Source: JBMNTQ01 sp050945815
GTDB taxonomy: Bacteria > Bacillota > Clostridia > Christensenellales > JBMNTQ01
DNA: 7,085 bases
Reading direction: 5' to 3'
Assembly (NCBI GenBank): GCA_050945815.1
Contig: JBMNTQ010000111.1
Coordinates: forward strand, 1 to 7,085
Shown here piece by piece: positions 1 to 5,418 of the stretch. The notes under the pieces were generated by a model, which did not search any database, was not told the origin of the DNA, and saw nothing but the letters and a program-made list of their open reading frames with translations. The first letter of the stretch is position 1, and every line of letters begins with the position of its first letter. Both the position numbers and the translations under genes were made by a program.

Positions 1-23
1 CACCAGCATGATGCTGGACCCAT

Positions 24-60
24 ATTCGCAAGCTGCTTTGGCGGTTTGCGAATTTTCTTT
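24..60 (+). terminator. Hairpin H1, intrinsic-terminator-like
   Basis: The arms ATTCGCAAGCTGC (24-36) and GCGGTTTGCGAAT (41-53) pair over 13 bp, including two G-T wobbles, around a TTTG loop. The right arm runs into TTTTCTTT, so the polarity is plus strand. Any gene it would terminate lies left of the window. It is part of the 97-bp repeat unit. Confidence 0.7.
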
Positions 61-120
61 GCCCGAAACTAGTGTCATCTAGATAGTCAAAGTATTACAC
101 CAGCTTGAAGCTGGACACAA

Positions 121-157
121 ATTCGCAAGCTGCTTTGGTGGTTTGCGAATTTTATTT
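121..157 (+). terminator. Hairpin H2, second copy of H1
   Basis: This is the same 13-bp stem and TTTG loop as the hairpin 97 bp upstream, with a T-rich tail (TTTTATTT). The single difference inside the stem, C to T at 139, turns a G-C pair into a G-T wobble and so keeps the fold. Two successive terminators without a gene between them are unusual. Confidence 0.7.
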
Positions 158-195
158 GCCCGAAATTAGCGTCATCTAAATAGTCAAAGCATTAC

Positions 196-232
196 AAACC
201 CGCGAAGTAAAGAGCTTTGCGGGTTTGTTTCT
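196..232 (+). terminator. Hairpin H3, unrelated stem following the second box
   Basis: The arms AAACCCGCGAAGT (196-208) and GCTTTGCGGGTTT (214-226) pair over 13 bp with two G-T wobbles around a five-base loop, followed by GTTTCT. The stem has no sequence similarity to H1 and H2 but has the same length, and it directly follows the same box (172-196). The T tract is weak, so termination is less certain than the fold. Confidence 0.55.
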
Positions 233-383
233 ACCGAAACACCAAAAAAGAATGGTATAAGAAATGGTGCAAAATGGCCTAGAATCTGCTCCTATTACAT
301 ACAACATTACATACAATTAAAAAGTATTTTCTCAACAACCCACGCGGCTTCGCTCCAAGCGCAAAGAAATACCTCCCAGAAAT
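233..383. other. Non-coding stretch with a short direct repeat
   Basis: I see no gene here. The 11-mer ATTACATACAA occurs at 294-304 and again at 306-316, a 12-bp period. AATGGT also recurs at 252-257 and 264-269. Neither resembles a known operator that I can name. Confidence 0.5.
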
Positions 384-414
384 AAAAAAGACCGGAGCCA
401 TTACAGCCCCGGCC
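384..414 (-). terminator. Intrinsic terminator of the holin remnant
   Basis: On the minus strand the arm at 414-406 (GGCCGGGGC) pairs with the arm at 398-390 (GCTCCGGTC when read 3' to the loop) over nine pairs including two G-T wobbles, and runs directly into six T residues (389-384). It lies 15 bp beyond the holin stop codon on the same strand, as expected for the last gene of a transcript. Confidence 0.85.
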
Positions 415-428
415 TCCTCTAAACAACA

Positions 429-682
429 TTAATTACCCTTATTGCTTATCTGCTTATAAATCTGGTTCCCGTACACTGCCGGCCTGTCACAAGAACGCCC
501 TGGATGATACTTTCGACAGTCCAGCCACCCAATGCCCCCGCGCCGATCACGCCCGGCACCAGCAGCGCAATCGGAATTACCCAATTGGGAATCCCCGGAA
601 TGCTTTTGATGATCTGCCCGATCACCAATAGAACCGGTATCAGAATCAACGCCCCGTCTACAATGTAAGCTAAAATGTCCAT
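429..682 (-). pseudogene. Phage holin (Hol44-like family), frameshifted
   Basis: Reading leftward from the ATG at 682-680, the frame encodes a small membrane protein beginning MDILAYIVDG, with hydrophobic segments at about residues 11-25 and 35-52 and then GGWTVESIIQGVLVTG. This order matches small holins of the Hol44 type (holin superfamily V), which end in a motif like AVYGNQxYKQ. Here that ending, AVYGNQIYKQISNKGN, is present but in a different frame. The span of 254 nt is one base short of an intact 84-residue gene, and the break falls near 478, consistent with a single-base deletion. A good ribosome site (GAGGAAAC, about 693-686) precedes the ATG. Holins make the membrane lesions that let phage lysins reach the wall. 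No lysin, portal or tail gene is nearby, so this is an isolated prophage remnant. Sequencing error or programmed frameshifting are alternatives. Confidence 0.75.
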
Positions 683-960
683 TTTGTTTCCTCGCTTTCT
701 TATTTGTGCTCCCAGCTCTATGCAACCCCTCTTTAGCCTATGGTAATCGGCCTTGATAGGTGTACGTTTCCCCTTTTTGATCAATGATTCCTCGCTGTGT
801 TCGTGGCCATTATTCTATTGGCTTCCTAGTTTGGATCGGCAATCGGTAGCGTCTACTGGCGTCAATCCGCTTCGGTAATATCATGATTGCATGGCGAGAA
901 CGCCTACAACCATAACATAGATGTGCTGCTGCAAACCGTTATTTTGTAAACTGAGGTTAA
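683..960. other. Gene-free spacer between holin remnant and LysR remnant
   Basis: Apart from the holin ribosome site this stretch holds no supported gene. Short open frames on both strands (for example a minus-strand frame ending near 733) lack start signals and recognisable motifs. It probably contains decayed prophage or chromosomal sequence. Confidence 0.4.
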
Positions 961-989
961 TTGACATCCAAACAGAAGTTCACTATAAT
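961..989 (+). promoter_or_regulatory. Perfect sigma-A consensus promoter
   Basis: TTGACA at 961-966 and TATAAT at 984-989 are separated by exactly 17 bases, which is the full housekeeping consensus. Transcription would start near 996. Immediately downstream is a six-base inverted repeat, TACATA at 991-996 and TATGTA at 1013-1018, that could be an operator. The promoter reads into the LysR remnant that begins at 1027, so it may have been that gene's own promoter, or it may now drive a non-coding transcript. Confidence 0.85.
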
Positions 990-1026
990 ATACATAATCC
1001 AAAATAAAATCGTATGTACGGAAGGG

Positions 1027-1226
1027 ATGGACTCGTTGGAGATAAGGTATATTCACGGGTTTTCCGTCCTTGCGGATACTGGGGGTTTTCAGGAAGCCGC
1101 AGATCAACTTTTTATATCTCAGTCTTCTCTGTCAAAGCATATCAAAAAGCAAACAGGAACTTGTCGGTTAACTTAAAATCGGCCACACTCCAATTCGGGG
1201 ACGCTATCGCAGTTATCCTGGTGTGA
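1027..1226 (+). pseudogene. LysR-family regulator, N-terminal HTH fragment, frameshifted and truncated
   Basis: The ATG at 1027 opens a frame whose first 41 residues are a typical LysR winged helix-turn-helix: MDSLEIRYIHGFSVLADTGG, then a recognition region reading AADQLFISQSSLSKHIKK. LysR proteins are about 300 residues; here the frame ends at 1174-1176. Similarity seems to resume one frame over (NLSVNLK near 1158, where the family usually has LGVNLF, then LQFGDAI) until a stop at 1224-1226, which fits a one-base deletion near 1150. The effector-binding domain is entirely missing. GGAAGGG directly abuts the ATG, a poor spacing. A LysR protein would normally regulate a neighbouring or divergent gene; which one is not recoverable here. 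The HTH assignment is firm, the continued second-frame similarity is weaker. Confidence 0.7.
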
Positions 1227-1302
1227 GCATTTCAGAATGGAAAAATCCAACTACCGACCAAAACATAGTAATATTTCATCGAAAAGAAGAAACCTTATAT
1301 TT

Positions 1303-1707
1303 ATGCAATATTGTGTTATAGATAGTGAATGAACCGTCGCGCGCTTTGATCCCGGTGACGAAGCCATAGCCTGTGTTAAAGACATTTGTCTAAAAGAAAG
1401 CTTCCAGAGCGTTGAGGTCAGTGCAATCGGAGTTGCCGAGGAAATGGTCTTGAATGAAAACGTCGTTTTCGAGGGTGACGCTAAGTACGAAAGCACTTCC
1501 CTGACAGGCAGTATTTCTCAGAATCTCGGCGGGCTATTTCCACACCTGCGCCCTACAGCAACGGCCCCGGATTGTTCTTTAGTAGGCAGGCGCCTTCACT
1601 TCTGTGTCATTTCCGACACCTGCGAGATGTTTATACGCAACGTAAAGCCCCCCATTGAGCGCAAATCAGTTCCTGATCGTCTTGGGGGTTTACTGGTTCA
1701 ATCTTAA
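1303..1707 (+). pseudogene. PPC/DUF296-domain protein with in-frame TGA and degenerate core
   Basis: From the ATG at 1303 the frame reads MQYCVIDSE, a TGA at 1330-1332, then TVARFDPGDEAIACVKDICL and onward to a TAA at 1705-1707, 134 codons including the TGA. Length and pattern fit the PPC (DUF296) domain family: an RxDPGEE-like start, SAIGVAEE where the family has SGIG, the TSLTGSIS strand, CVISDTCEMFIR, and PPIERK followed by LGGLL near the end. Beside the internal stop there is decay: about seven residues seem missing after SAIGVAEE, and the usual histidine-rich LHLH strand reads FPHLRP. PPC proteins are small DNA-associated or metal-binding trimers whose role in bacteria is poorly defined. 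The next possible start is ATG 1444, which would leave only part of the fold. I read it as a pseudogene; readthrough is unlikely given the other damage. Confidence 0.65.
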
Positions 1708-1887
1708 CTAAATCCGGGGGGGGTATTATTTATAAGAAGAATACGATATCCGCTTCCACAGCTTTCGTTTTCACACAAATCCTAGCTTTCTAGGTGAATG
1801 AAACGCAATTACCAAGCATACATTATGCAACCACAGTAACCATACATCTTCTAACACAATCCAAAAACCAGGAAAGGAAGAGTGTTT
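1708..1887 (+). promoter_or_regulatory. Upstream region of iolB with candidate control elements
   Basis: This is the only region from which the iolBD operon could have its own promoter. It holds a run of eight G (1716-1723) directly followed by an AT-rich block TATTATTTATAAG (1724-1736), a possible -10 region; TTAACT at 1704-1709 is a weak -35. A perfect inverted repeat, CCTAG-CTTT-CTAGG (1781-1794), could be an operator. No site matching the catabolite-control consensus was found. The ribosome site GGAAAGGAAG (1871-1880) lies seven bases before the iolB ATG. The promoter itself is not clearly resolved. Confidence 0.3.
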
Positions 1888-2682
1888 ATGAAACATATAC
1901 AGAAGCACCCCTTCGATAAAGGCTATAATCCCATCATCGACGCGGCACAAGAACCTAAGATGAAAGGATTGGATTTCGGCATCATTTACATGGAAGCTGG
2001 AGATAAAAACGAGTATCGCTATCCGCAGGAAGTTGTTTATACCCTTCTTTATGGCGAAGTAACCTTCACGTGGAATGATGAGGGTGTAACGGCAAATCGC
2101 AGCGACTGCTTTCACGAAGGCGCATACGTGCTTCACGTACCTCAGAACACAGAAGTTAAATTCGAATGCCTCTCTGATAAAGCTGAGTTCGCTGTTTGCC
2201 GCACTGCCAACAGCAAAAGCTTTGATCCAAAATTTTTAAAACCTGAAGACTGCCTTGATGCCAACGAGGTGCGGGGTTCCGGCATGATGGACGACTGTGC
2301 CACCAGACTGGTAAGAACATTCTTTGACCGTTCTACCTGCCCCAATACCAACTTCTTTATCGGTGAGGTTGTCCACTTTCCTGGCAAGTGGTCCTCTTAC
2401 CCTCCGCATATCCACGCAGAACCCGAACTGTATTTTTACAAGATGTTACCCGAGAACGGCTATGGTTTTTCCGAGTATGAGGGTGGCGCTGAAATCATCA
2501 GGCACAACAGCCTACTTGGATTCGAAAGCATGACCCAGCACTCTCAAGTCGTGGCTCCTGGTTATGCAATGTACTATCTGTGGTGTATCAGGCTTCAGGA
2601 TGAGAAAAACATCGAGACTATTGCCGTTGACGAGCACAAGTGGGTCAATCAACCTGGCGCAAAATATTTCCATCAGAGCTGA
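1888..2682 (+). CDS. iolB: 5-deoxy-glucuronate isomerase (short-loop IolB variant)
   Basis: IolB isomerises 5-deoxy-glucuronate to 2-deoxy-5-keto-gluconate in cytosolic myo-inositol breakdown. The 264-residue product is a bicupin of the KduI/IolB family and matches the usual length (about 270). The signature WSSYPPHIH (169-176) gives metal ligands H174 and H176, with E180 in PELYFY and H218 in TQHSQV as the likely third and fourth ligands; APGYAMYYLW (223-232) follows as in the family. The Bacillus enzyme has a longer insert between the HxH pair and the YYY segment; here only a few residues separate them, a form I recall from other Firmicutes. The ATG at 1888 is chosen because GGAAG ends seven bases upstream; the in-frame GTG at 1882 is too close to that site. 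The gene precedes iolD by 29 bp, so they are very likely co-transcribed. Close sugar isomerases are an alternative, but the neighbour supports IolB. Confidence 0.88.
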   Translation: MKHIQKHPFDKGYNPIIDAAQEPKMKGLDFGIIYMEAGDKNEYRYPQEVVYTLLYGEVTFTWNDEGVTANRSDCFHEGAYVLHVPQNTEVKFECLSDKAEFAVCRTANSKSFDPKFLKPEDCLDANEVRGSGMMDDCATRLVRTFFDRSTCPNTNFFIGEVVHFPGKWSSYPPHIHAEPELYFYKMLPENGYGFSEYEGGAEIIRHNSLLGFESMTQHSQVVAPGYAMYYLWCIRLQDEKNIETIAVDEHKWVNQPGAKYFHQS

Positions 2683-2711
2683 CTGAAAACGAATTAAGAA
2701 AGAGGTCAACC

Positions 2712-4577
2712 ATGAAAACAATCAAATTAACTATGGCACAGGCATTAATCAAATTCTTGGATAATCAATACATCTGTGTAGATGGTGAAGAAAACAAATT
2801 TGTCAAAGGCGTTATGGGCATCTATGGGCACGGCAACTGCACAGGAATCGGCCAGGCGCTTGAGGAGTTTGACGGCGATCTGAAGTTTCAGCAGGTTATG
2901 AACGAGCAGGGTGCCGTTCAGGCGGCAGTTTCTTATGCAAAAATGAAGAATCGCCAGCAGATCTATGCTTGCACAACTTCTATCGGCCCCGGCGCTTTAA
3001 ACATGGTGACTGCGGCTGGTGTTGCAACCGCTAACAGACTGCCGGTGCTTCTCCTCCCGGGTGATATTTTTGCAACAAGGCAACCAGATCCAGTGCTTCA
3101 GCAGGTTGAAAAATTCAATAATTATACCGAAACTGCAAATGATTCTTTTAAGGCAGTTTGTACCTACTGGGATAGAATCAGCCGACCCGAGCAGTTGATG
3201 ACAGCTGCGCTTCAAGCAATGAGAACCCTAATCGATCCCGTTAATACGGGCGCTGTTTGTCTCGCTCTTCCGCAGGATGTTCAGGCAGAAGCCTATGATT
3301 ATCCGGTAGAATTCTTCGAGAAGAGAATTCACTATATGAACCGCATGGTTCCTGTGCCTGAAGTCATTAAAAGATTTGTTGAAATCATGAAAGACGCTAA
3401 AAAACCCATGATCATCGTTGGCGGCGGCGTTCTATACTCTGGCGCTGAGGCTGAAGTTCTCGAAATGGCTAAGAAATTCAACATTCCGCTTACCGAGACC
3501 CACGCTGGCAAAGGGGCGTACAACTGGTCCGAGCCCTATCTGCTGGGTGCGGTGGGTGTCCACGGCACAGCTCCTGTCAATCGTCTTGCAAAAGAGGCTG
3601 ACGTTGTTATCGGCATTGGCACAAGATTCACAGACTTCACCACAGCTTCCAAATGGCAGTTCCAAAATGAGAATTGCCAGTTTGTTTCCGTCAACGTCAA
3701 CAATTTCGATAATTACAAAATGAACGCACTACCGATTTGTGCAGATGCAAAAGCGGCAGTAAAAGAAATGATCCGCGCGCTTGAGGAGATCGATTATACA
3801 TCCTCATTCACTCCTAAGTTCTTTTCAGATGCAAAGGCTGAGTGGGAAACTGAACAGAACAGATTATACGACGTGAAGTGCGAAGCCCATATTGCACAGT
3901 CCGCTGCTCTCGGCATCATTAACGACCATCTCGCCGATGACGCCATCATCGTTGCTGCAGCAGGTACGCTTCCCGGCTGCCTTCAAAGACTATGGAGAAC
4001 TAAGAACCCTGGAACATATAACATGGAGTATGCTTTCTCCTGCATGGGTTACGAGATCGCCGGTGCACTCGGTGCCAAGATGGCTTGTCCCGATCGCGAA
4101 GTCTACACCATCATGGGCGACGCCAGCTACATGATGCTCAATAGCGAACTATTCACATCTGTCAGGCAAGACAAGAAGATCACCGTTCTGCTTATGAACA
4201 ACTATGGCTGCCAATGCATTGCCGGCCTGCAGATTGACGCTGGCCAGATCGGCGACGGCAATGAGTTCCGCAAATTCAACCCAAAGACCGGCATCTGCGA
4301 CGGCGAGCTGATCAATGTTGATTATGTTAAGCATGCAGAGAGCATGGGCTGCAAGGGATATCGCGTCAGCACAAATGAAGAATTGGCTGCAGCAATAGAG
4401 GATGCTAAGAAGCAAGATGGCAGCTGCCTCATCGAGATCATGACCCTAAAGGGCACCGAAACCGGCGGCTACGAGTCTTACTGGCGGATCGGCGTTGCCG
4501 AAACTGCCGAATCAAACTCCGTAGTCATTGCCCACAAACACCAAGAAGATCATATCGCTGTTACAAAAAAATTCTAG
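2712..4577 (+). CDS. iolD: 3D-(3,5/4)-trihydroxycyclohexane-1,2-dione hydrolase
   Basis: IolD is a thiamine-diphosphate enzyme (EC 3.7.1.22) that opens the inositol-derived ring dione to 5-deoxy-glucuronate, the substrate of IolB. The 621-residue product has the three-domain fold of the acetolactate synthase superfamily. In the N-terminal PYR domain, GHGN (39-42) and NEQGAVQAA with catalytic E65 are followed by the IolD-typical TTSIGPGALNMVT and RLPVLLLPGDIFATR (109-123). The central domain begins around PMIIVGGGV (232-240). The C-terminal PP domain carries the cofactor-binding motif from GDAS (469) to NN (496-497), and the family tail GYESYW (586-591). The ATG at 2712 is preceded by AGAGGT (2701-2706) at five bases; starting at the upstream GTG 2640 would overlap iolB by 43 bases and add an atypical leader. 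No damage is visible, and a terminator follows 33 bp after the stop. Confidence 0.95.
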   Translation: MKTIKLTMAQALIKFLDNQYICVDGEENKFVKGVMGIYGHGNCTGIGQALEEFDGDLKFQQVMNEQGAVQAAVSYAKMKNRQQIYACTTSIGPGALNMVTAAGVATANRLPVLLLPGDIFATRQPDPVLQQVEKFNNYTETANDSFKAVCTYWDRISRPEQLMTAALQAMRTLIDPVNTGAVCLALPQDVQAEAYDYPVEFFEKRIHYMNRMVPVPEVIKRFVEIMKDAKKPMIIVGGGVLYSGAEAEVLEMAKKFNIPLTETHAGKGAYNWSEPYLLGAVGVHGTAPVNRLAKEADVVIGIGTRFTDFTTASKWQFQNENCQFVSVNVNNFDNYKMNALPICADAKAAVKEMIRALEEIDYTSSFTPKFFSDAKAEWETEQNRLYDVKCEAHIAQSAALGIINDHLADDAIIVAAAGTLPGCLQRLWRTKNPGTYNMEYAFSCMGYEIAGALGAKMACPDREVYTIMGDASYMMLNSELFTSVRQDKKITVLLMNNYGCQCIAGLQIDAGQIGDGNEFRKFNPKTGICDGELINVDYVKHAESMGCKGYRVSTNEELAAAIEDAKKQDGSCLIEIMTLKGTETGGYESYWRIGVAETAESNSVVIAHKHQEDHIAVTKKF

Positions 4578-4609
4578 AGCAAAAATTAAAACATTCTGAC
4601 GGTATTGTG

Positions 4610-4669
4610 AATCGGTCTTCAAATTTGAACAGTCTAATTGGGCTGGATGAGTTATGAAGACCGATTTTT
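4610..4669 (+). terminator. Long-loop intrinsic terminator of the iolBD operon
   Basis: The arms AATCGGTCTTCA (4610-4621) and TGAAGACCGATT (4655-4666) are perfectly complementary over 12 bp and enclose a 33-base loop. The stem runs into T residues at 4665-4669. It begins 33 bp after the iolD stop. The loop is longer than in most terminators; only short internal pairing (CAG with CTG) is visible. Confidence 0.75.
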
Positions 4670-4845
4670 GGATAGTGCGCAAAATTTGGGCATGTGAAAA
4701 TTTTAATTTCTCTGTAAATCAGTTTATTAAATTTTGTTAGAGCTTGTAACATTGCTGGTGGTGCTTATTACTAAAGCGCAAGCGACAGTGAGCTTTTACC
4801 GCCCTGCCGCTTACAAAACAACGATTCTGACATCCTTAACGGGAA
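4670..4845. other. Gene-free AT-rich intergenic stretch
   Basis: No open frame with a start signal, RNA gene or clear promoter is visible between the iolBD terminator and the dispersed box at 4846. Confidence 0.4.
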
Positions 4846-4870
4846 TCATCTAAATAGTCAAACCTTTACA
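4846..4870 (+). repeat. Dispersed copy of the 25-nt box
   Basis: This segment matches the box at 172-196 at 23 of 25 positions and the one at 75-99 nearly as well; the core CATCTAAATAGTCAAA is identical to the 172-196 copy. As in the left-hand array, it is followed closely on the same strand by a hairpin and T run (4881-4909) of unrelated stem sequence. The rest of the 97-bp unit is not present here, so box plus hairpin is the recurring element. Confidence 0.75.
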
Positions 4871-4880
4871 TCAAAAGAGG

Positions 4881-4909
4881 ATATCGCCATCAGGCGGTGT
4901 GCGTTTTTT
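4881..4909 (+). terminator. Hairpin H4 with T run, following the dispersed box
   Basis: ATATCGCC (4881-4888) pairs with GGCGGTGT (4893-4900) over eight bp including two G-T wobbles around an ATCA loop, followed by GCG and six T residues (4904-4909). The three bases between stem and T run slightly weaken it as a terminator. It insulates the downstream regulator from the left side. Confidence 0.6.
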
Positions 4910-4912
4910 GTA

Positions 4913-5310
4913 TGGAAGGGAAAATGGATTCGAAGCGAGCAAAGTGCGCCTGAGTATGCGTTTTTAGCGAGGCGGCTTGATGGTAAACGACTAGGAGAAA
5001 ACAAAAAACAAAGCAGCCGCTTTAATACAGGCCATAAAATAACCTCCGTATTTTTTAAACTGTACTTGGTCAGGGCTTTAAAAAATCCAGTATATCAGTG
5101 TCTACGAAGAATCCGTTTCCGGAGTCCAGATATAGCGGTTGCACACTAACCCGCTATGCTTGCCGAGGCAATTTTAAAACTTAAGCAAATAGAGAGATTC
5201 CGTTTACTGAGCCTGATTGTTTTCAAAGCCGGAATCGCCCTACATACAAGGTCTTTGCGGAAGTTAAAAACAAATCGGATTTCTTATATCTGGCGTGACA
5301 TGGGAAAGAA
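4913..5310. other. Non-coding region upstream of the response regulator
   Basis: No supported plus-strand gene is seen. The frame at 5156-5371 encodes 71 residues without a ribosome site or recognisable motif and runs through the likely promoter, so I treat it as chance. A perfect 7-bp inverted repeat, ATAGCGG (5132-5138) and CCGCTAT (5151-5157), with a 12-base loop and no T run, could be a regulator-binding site. Confidence 0.4.
4991..5047 (-). other. Possible leader peptide with strong ribosome site and overlapping hairpins
   Basis: On the minus strand a perfect GGAGG (5047-5043) stands seven bases before an ATG (5035-5033) that opens a 14-residue frame, MACIKAAALFFVFS, ending in TAG at 4993-4991. 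Inside it AAAGC-GGCT-GCTTT is followed by a T-rich run, a weak terminator shape, and AATAC...GTATT pairing would bury the ribosome site. No gene follows in this direction within reach, so this may be chance or the relic of a leader. I do not assign a function. Confidence 0.2.
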
Positions 5311-5319
5311 TGTTATAAT
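5311..5319 (+). promoter_or_regulatory. Extended -10 promoter for the two-component genes
   Basis: TGTTATAAT is a full extended -10 element (TGn plus consensus TATAAT at 5314-5319). No good -35 lies at 17 bases; GTGACA at 5295-5300 resembles one but is only 13 bases away. Extended -10 promoters can work without a -35. Transcription would start near 5326, giving a leader of about 90 bases before the ATG at 5419. Confidence 0.55.
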
Positions 5320-5418
5320 ATCAATGAAACAAATATTGTTCAGTAAGACGGCTTTACAGCAAGGTGACTGACCATACAACTCATCTTAGGTCAACTTTCG
5401 AAAGGGTTAAAGTTTCAT

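Larger units (their letters stand above)
1..194 (+). repeat. Two tandem 97-bp repeat units, each with palindrome, hairpin and conserved box
   Basis: Unit 1 is 1-97 and unit 2 is 98-194; by hand alignment they differ at about ten positions (roughly 90% identity) with no gaps. Each unit contains, in order, a 15-bp perfect palindrome (3-17 and 100-114), a 13-bp hairpin with a TTTG loop (24-53 and 121-150), a T-rich tail, and a 25-nt box that runs just past the unit end (75-99 and 172-196). After the second box the sequence changes to an unrelated hairpin at 196-226. The array may begin left of the window. A frame is open across both units, but the differences fall mostly at first and second codon positions while pairing is kept, so I read it as structured DNA or RNA, not protein. 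Function unknown. Confidence 0.9.

Noticed and set aside
2..178. Short conserved open frame in both 97-bp units (SQAAL, VCEF, LPE, SVI then stop)
   Set aside because: Most differences between units change the amino acid and there is no consistent start codon or ribosome site, while base pairing is kept; structure explains it better than coding.
1..196. CRISPR-like array
   Set aside because: Only two 97-bp units, directly adjacent, with no unique spacers and internal hairpins; it does not fit a repeat-spacer pattern.
1795..1812. Possible catabolite-repression (cre) site around TGAAACGC
   Set aside because: The spacing between the AA and CG of the cre consensus is wrong and the right half does not match.
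1882..1890. GTG 1882 as the iolB start
   Set aside because: It is only one base from the ribosome site; ATG 1888 has proper spacing and normal family length.
1771..2136. 121-residue minus-strand frame
   Set aside because: It lies antisense to iolB, has no ribosome site or recognised domain, and is a shadow of the coding bias of iolB.
2640..2711. GTG 2640 as the iolD start
   Set aside because: It would overlap iolB by 43 bases and add 24 atypical residues; ATG 2712 has AGAGGT at the right distance.
5156..5371. 71-residue plus-strand frame upstream of the response regulator
   Set aside because: No ribosome site, no recognisable motif, and it spans the extended -10 element at 5311-5319.
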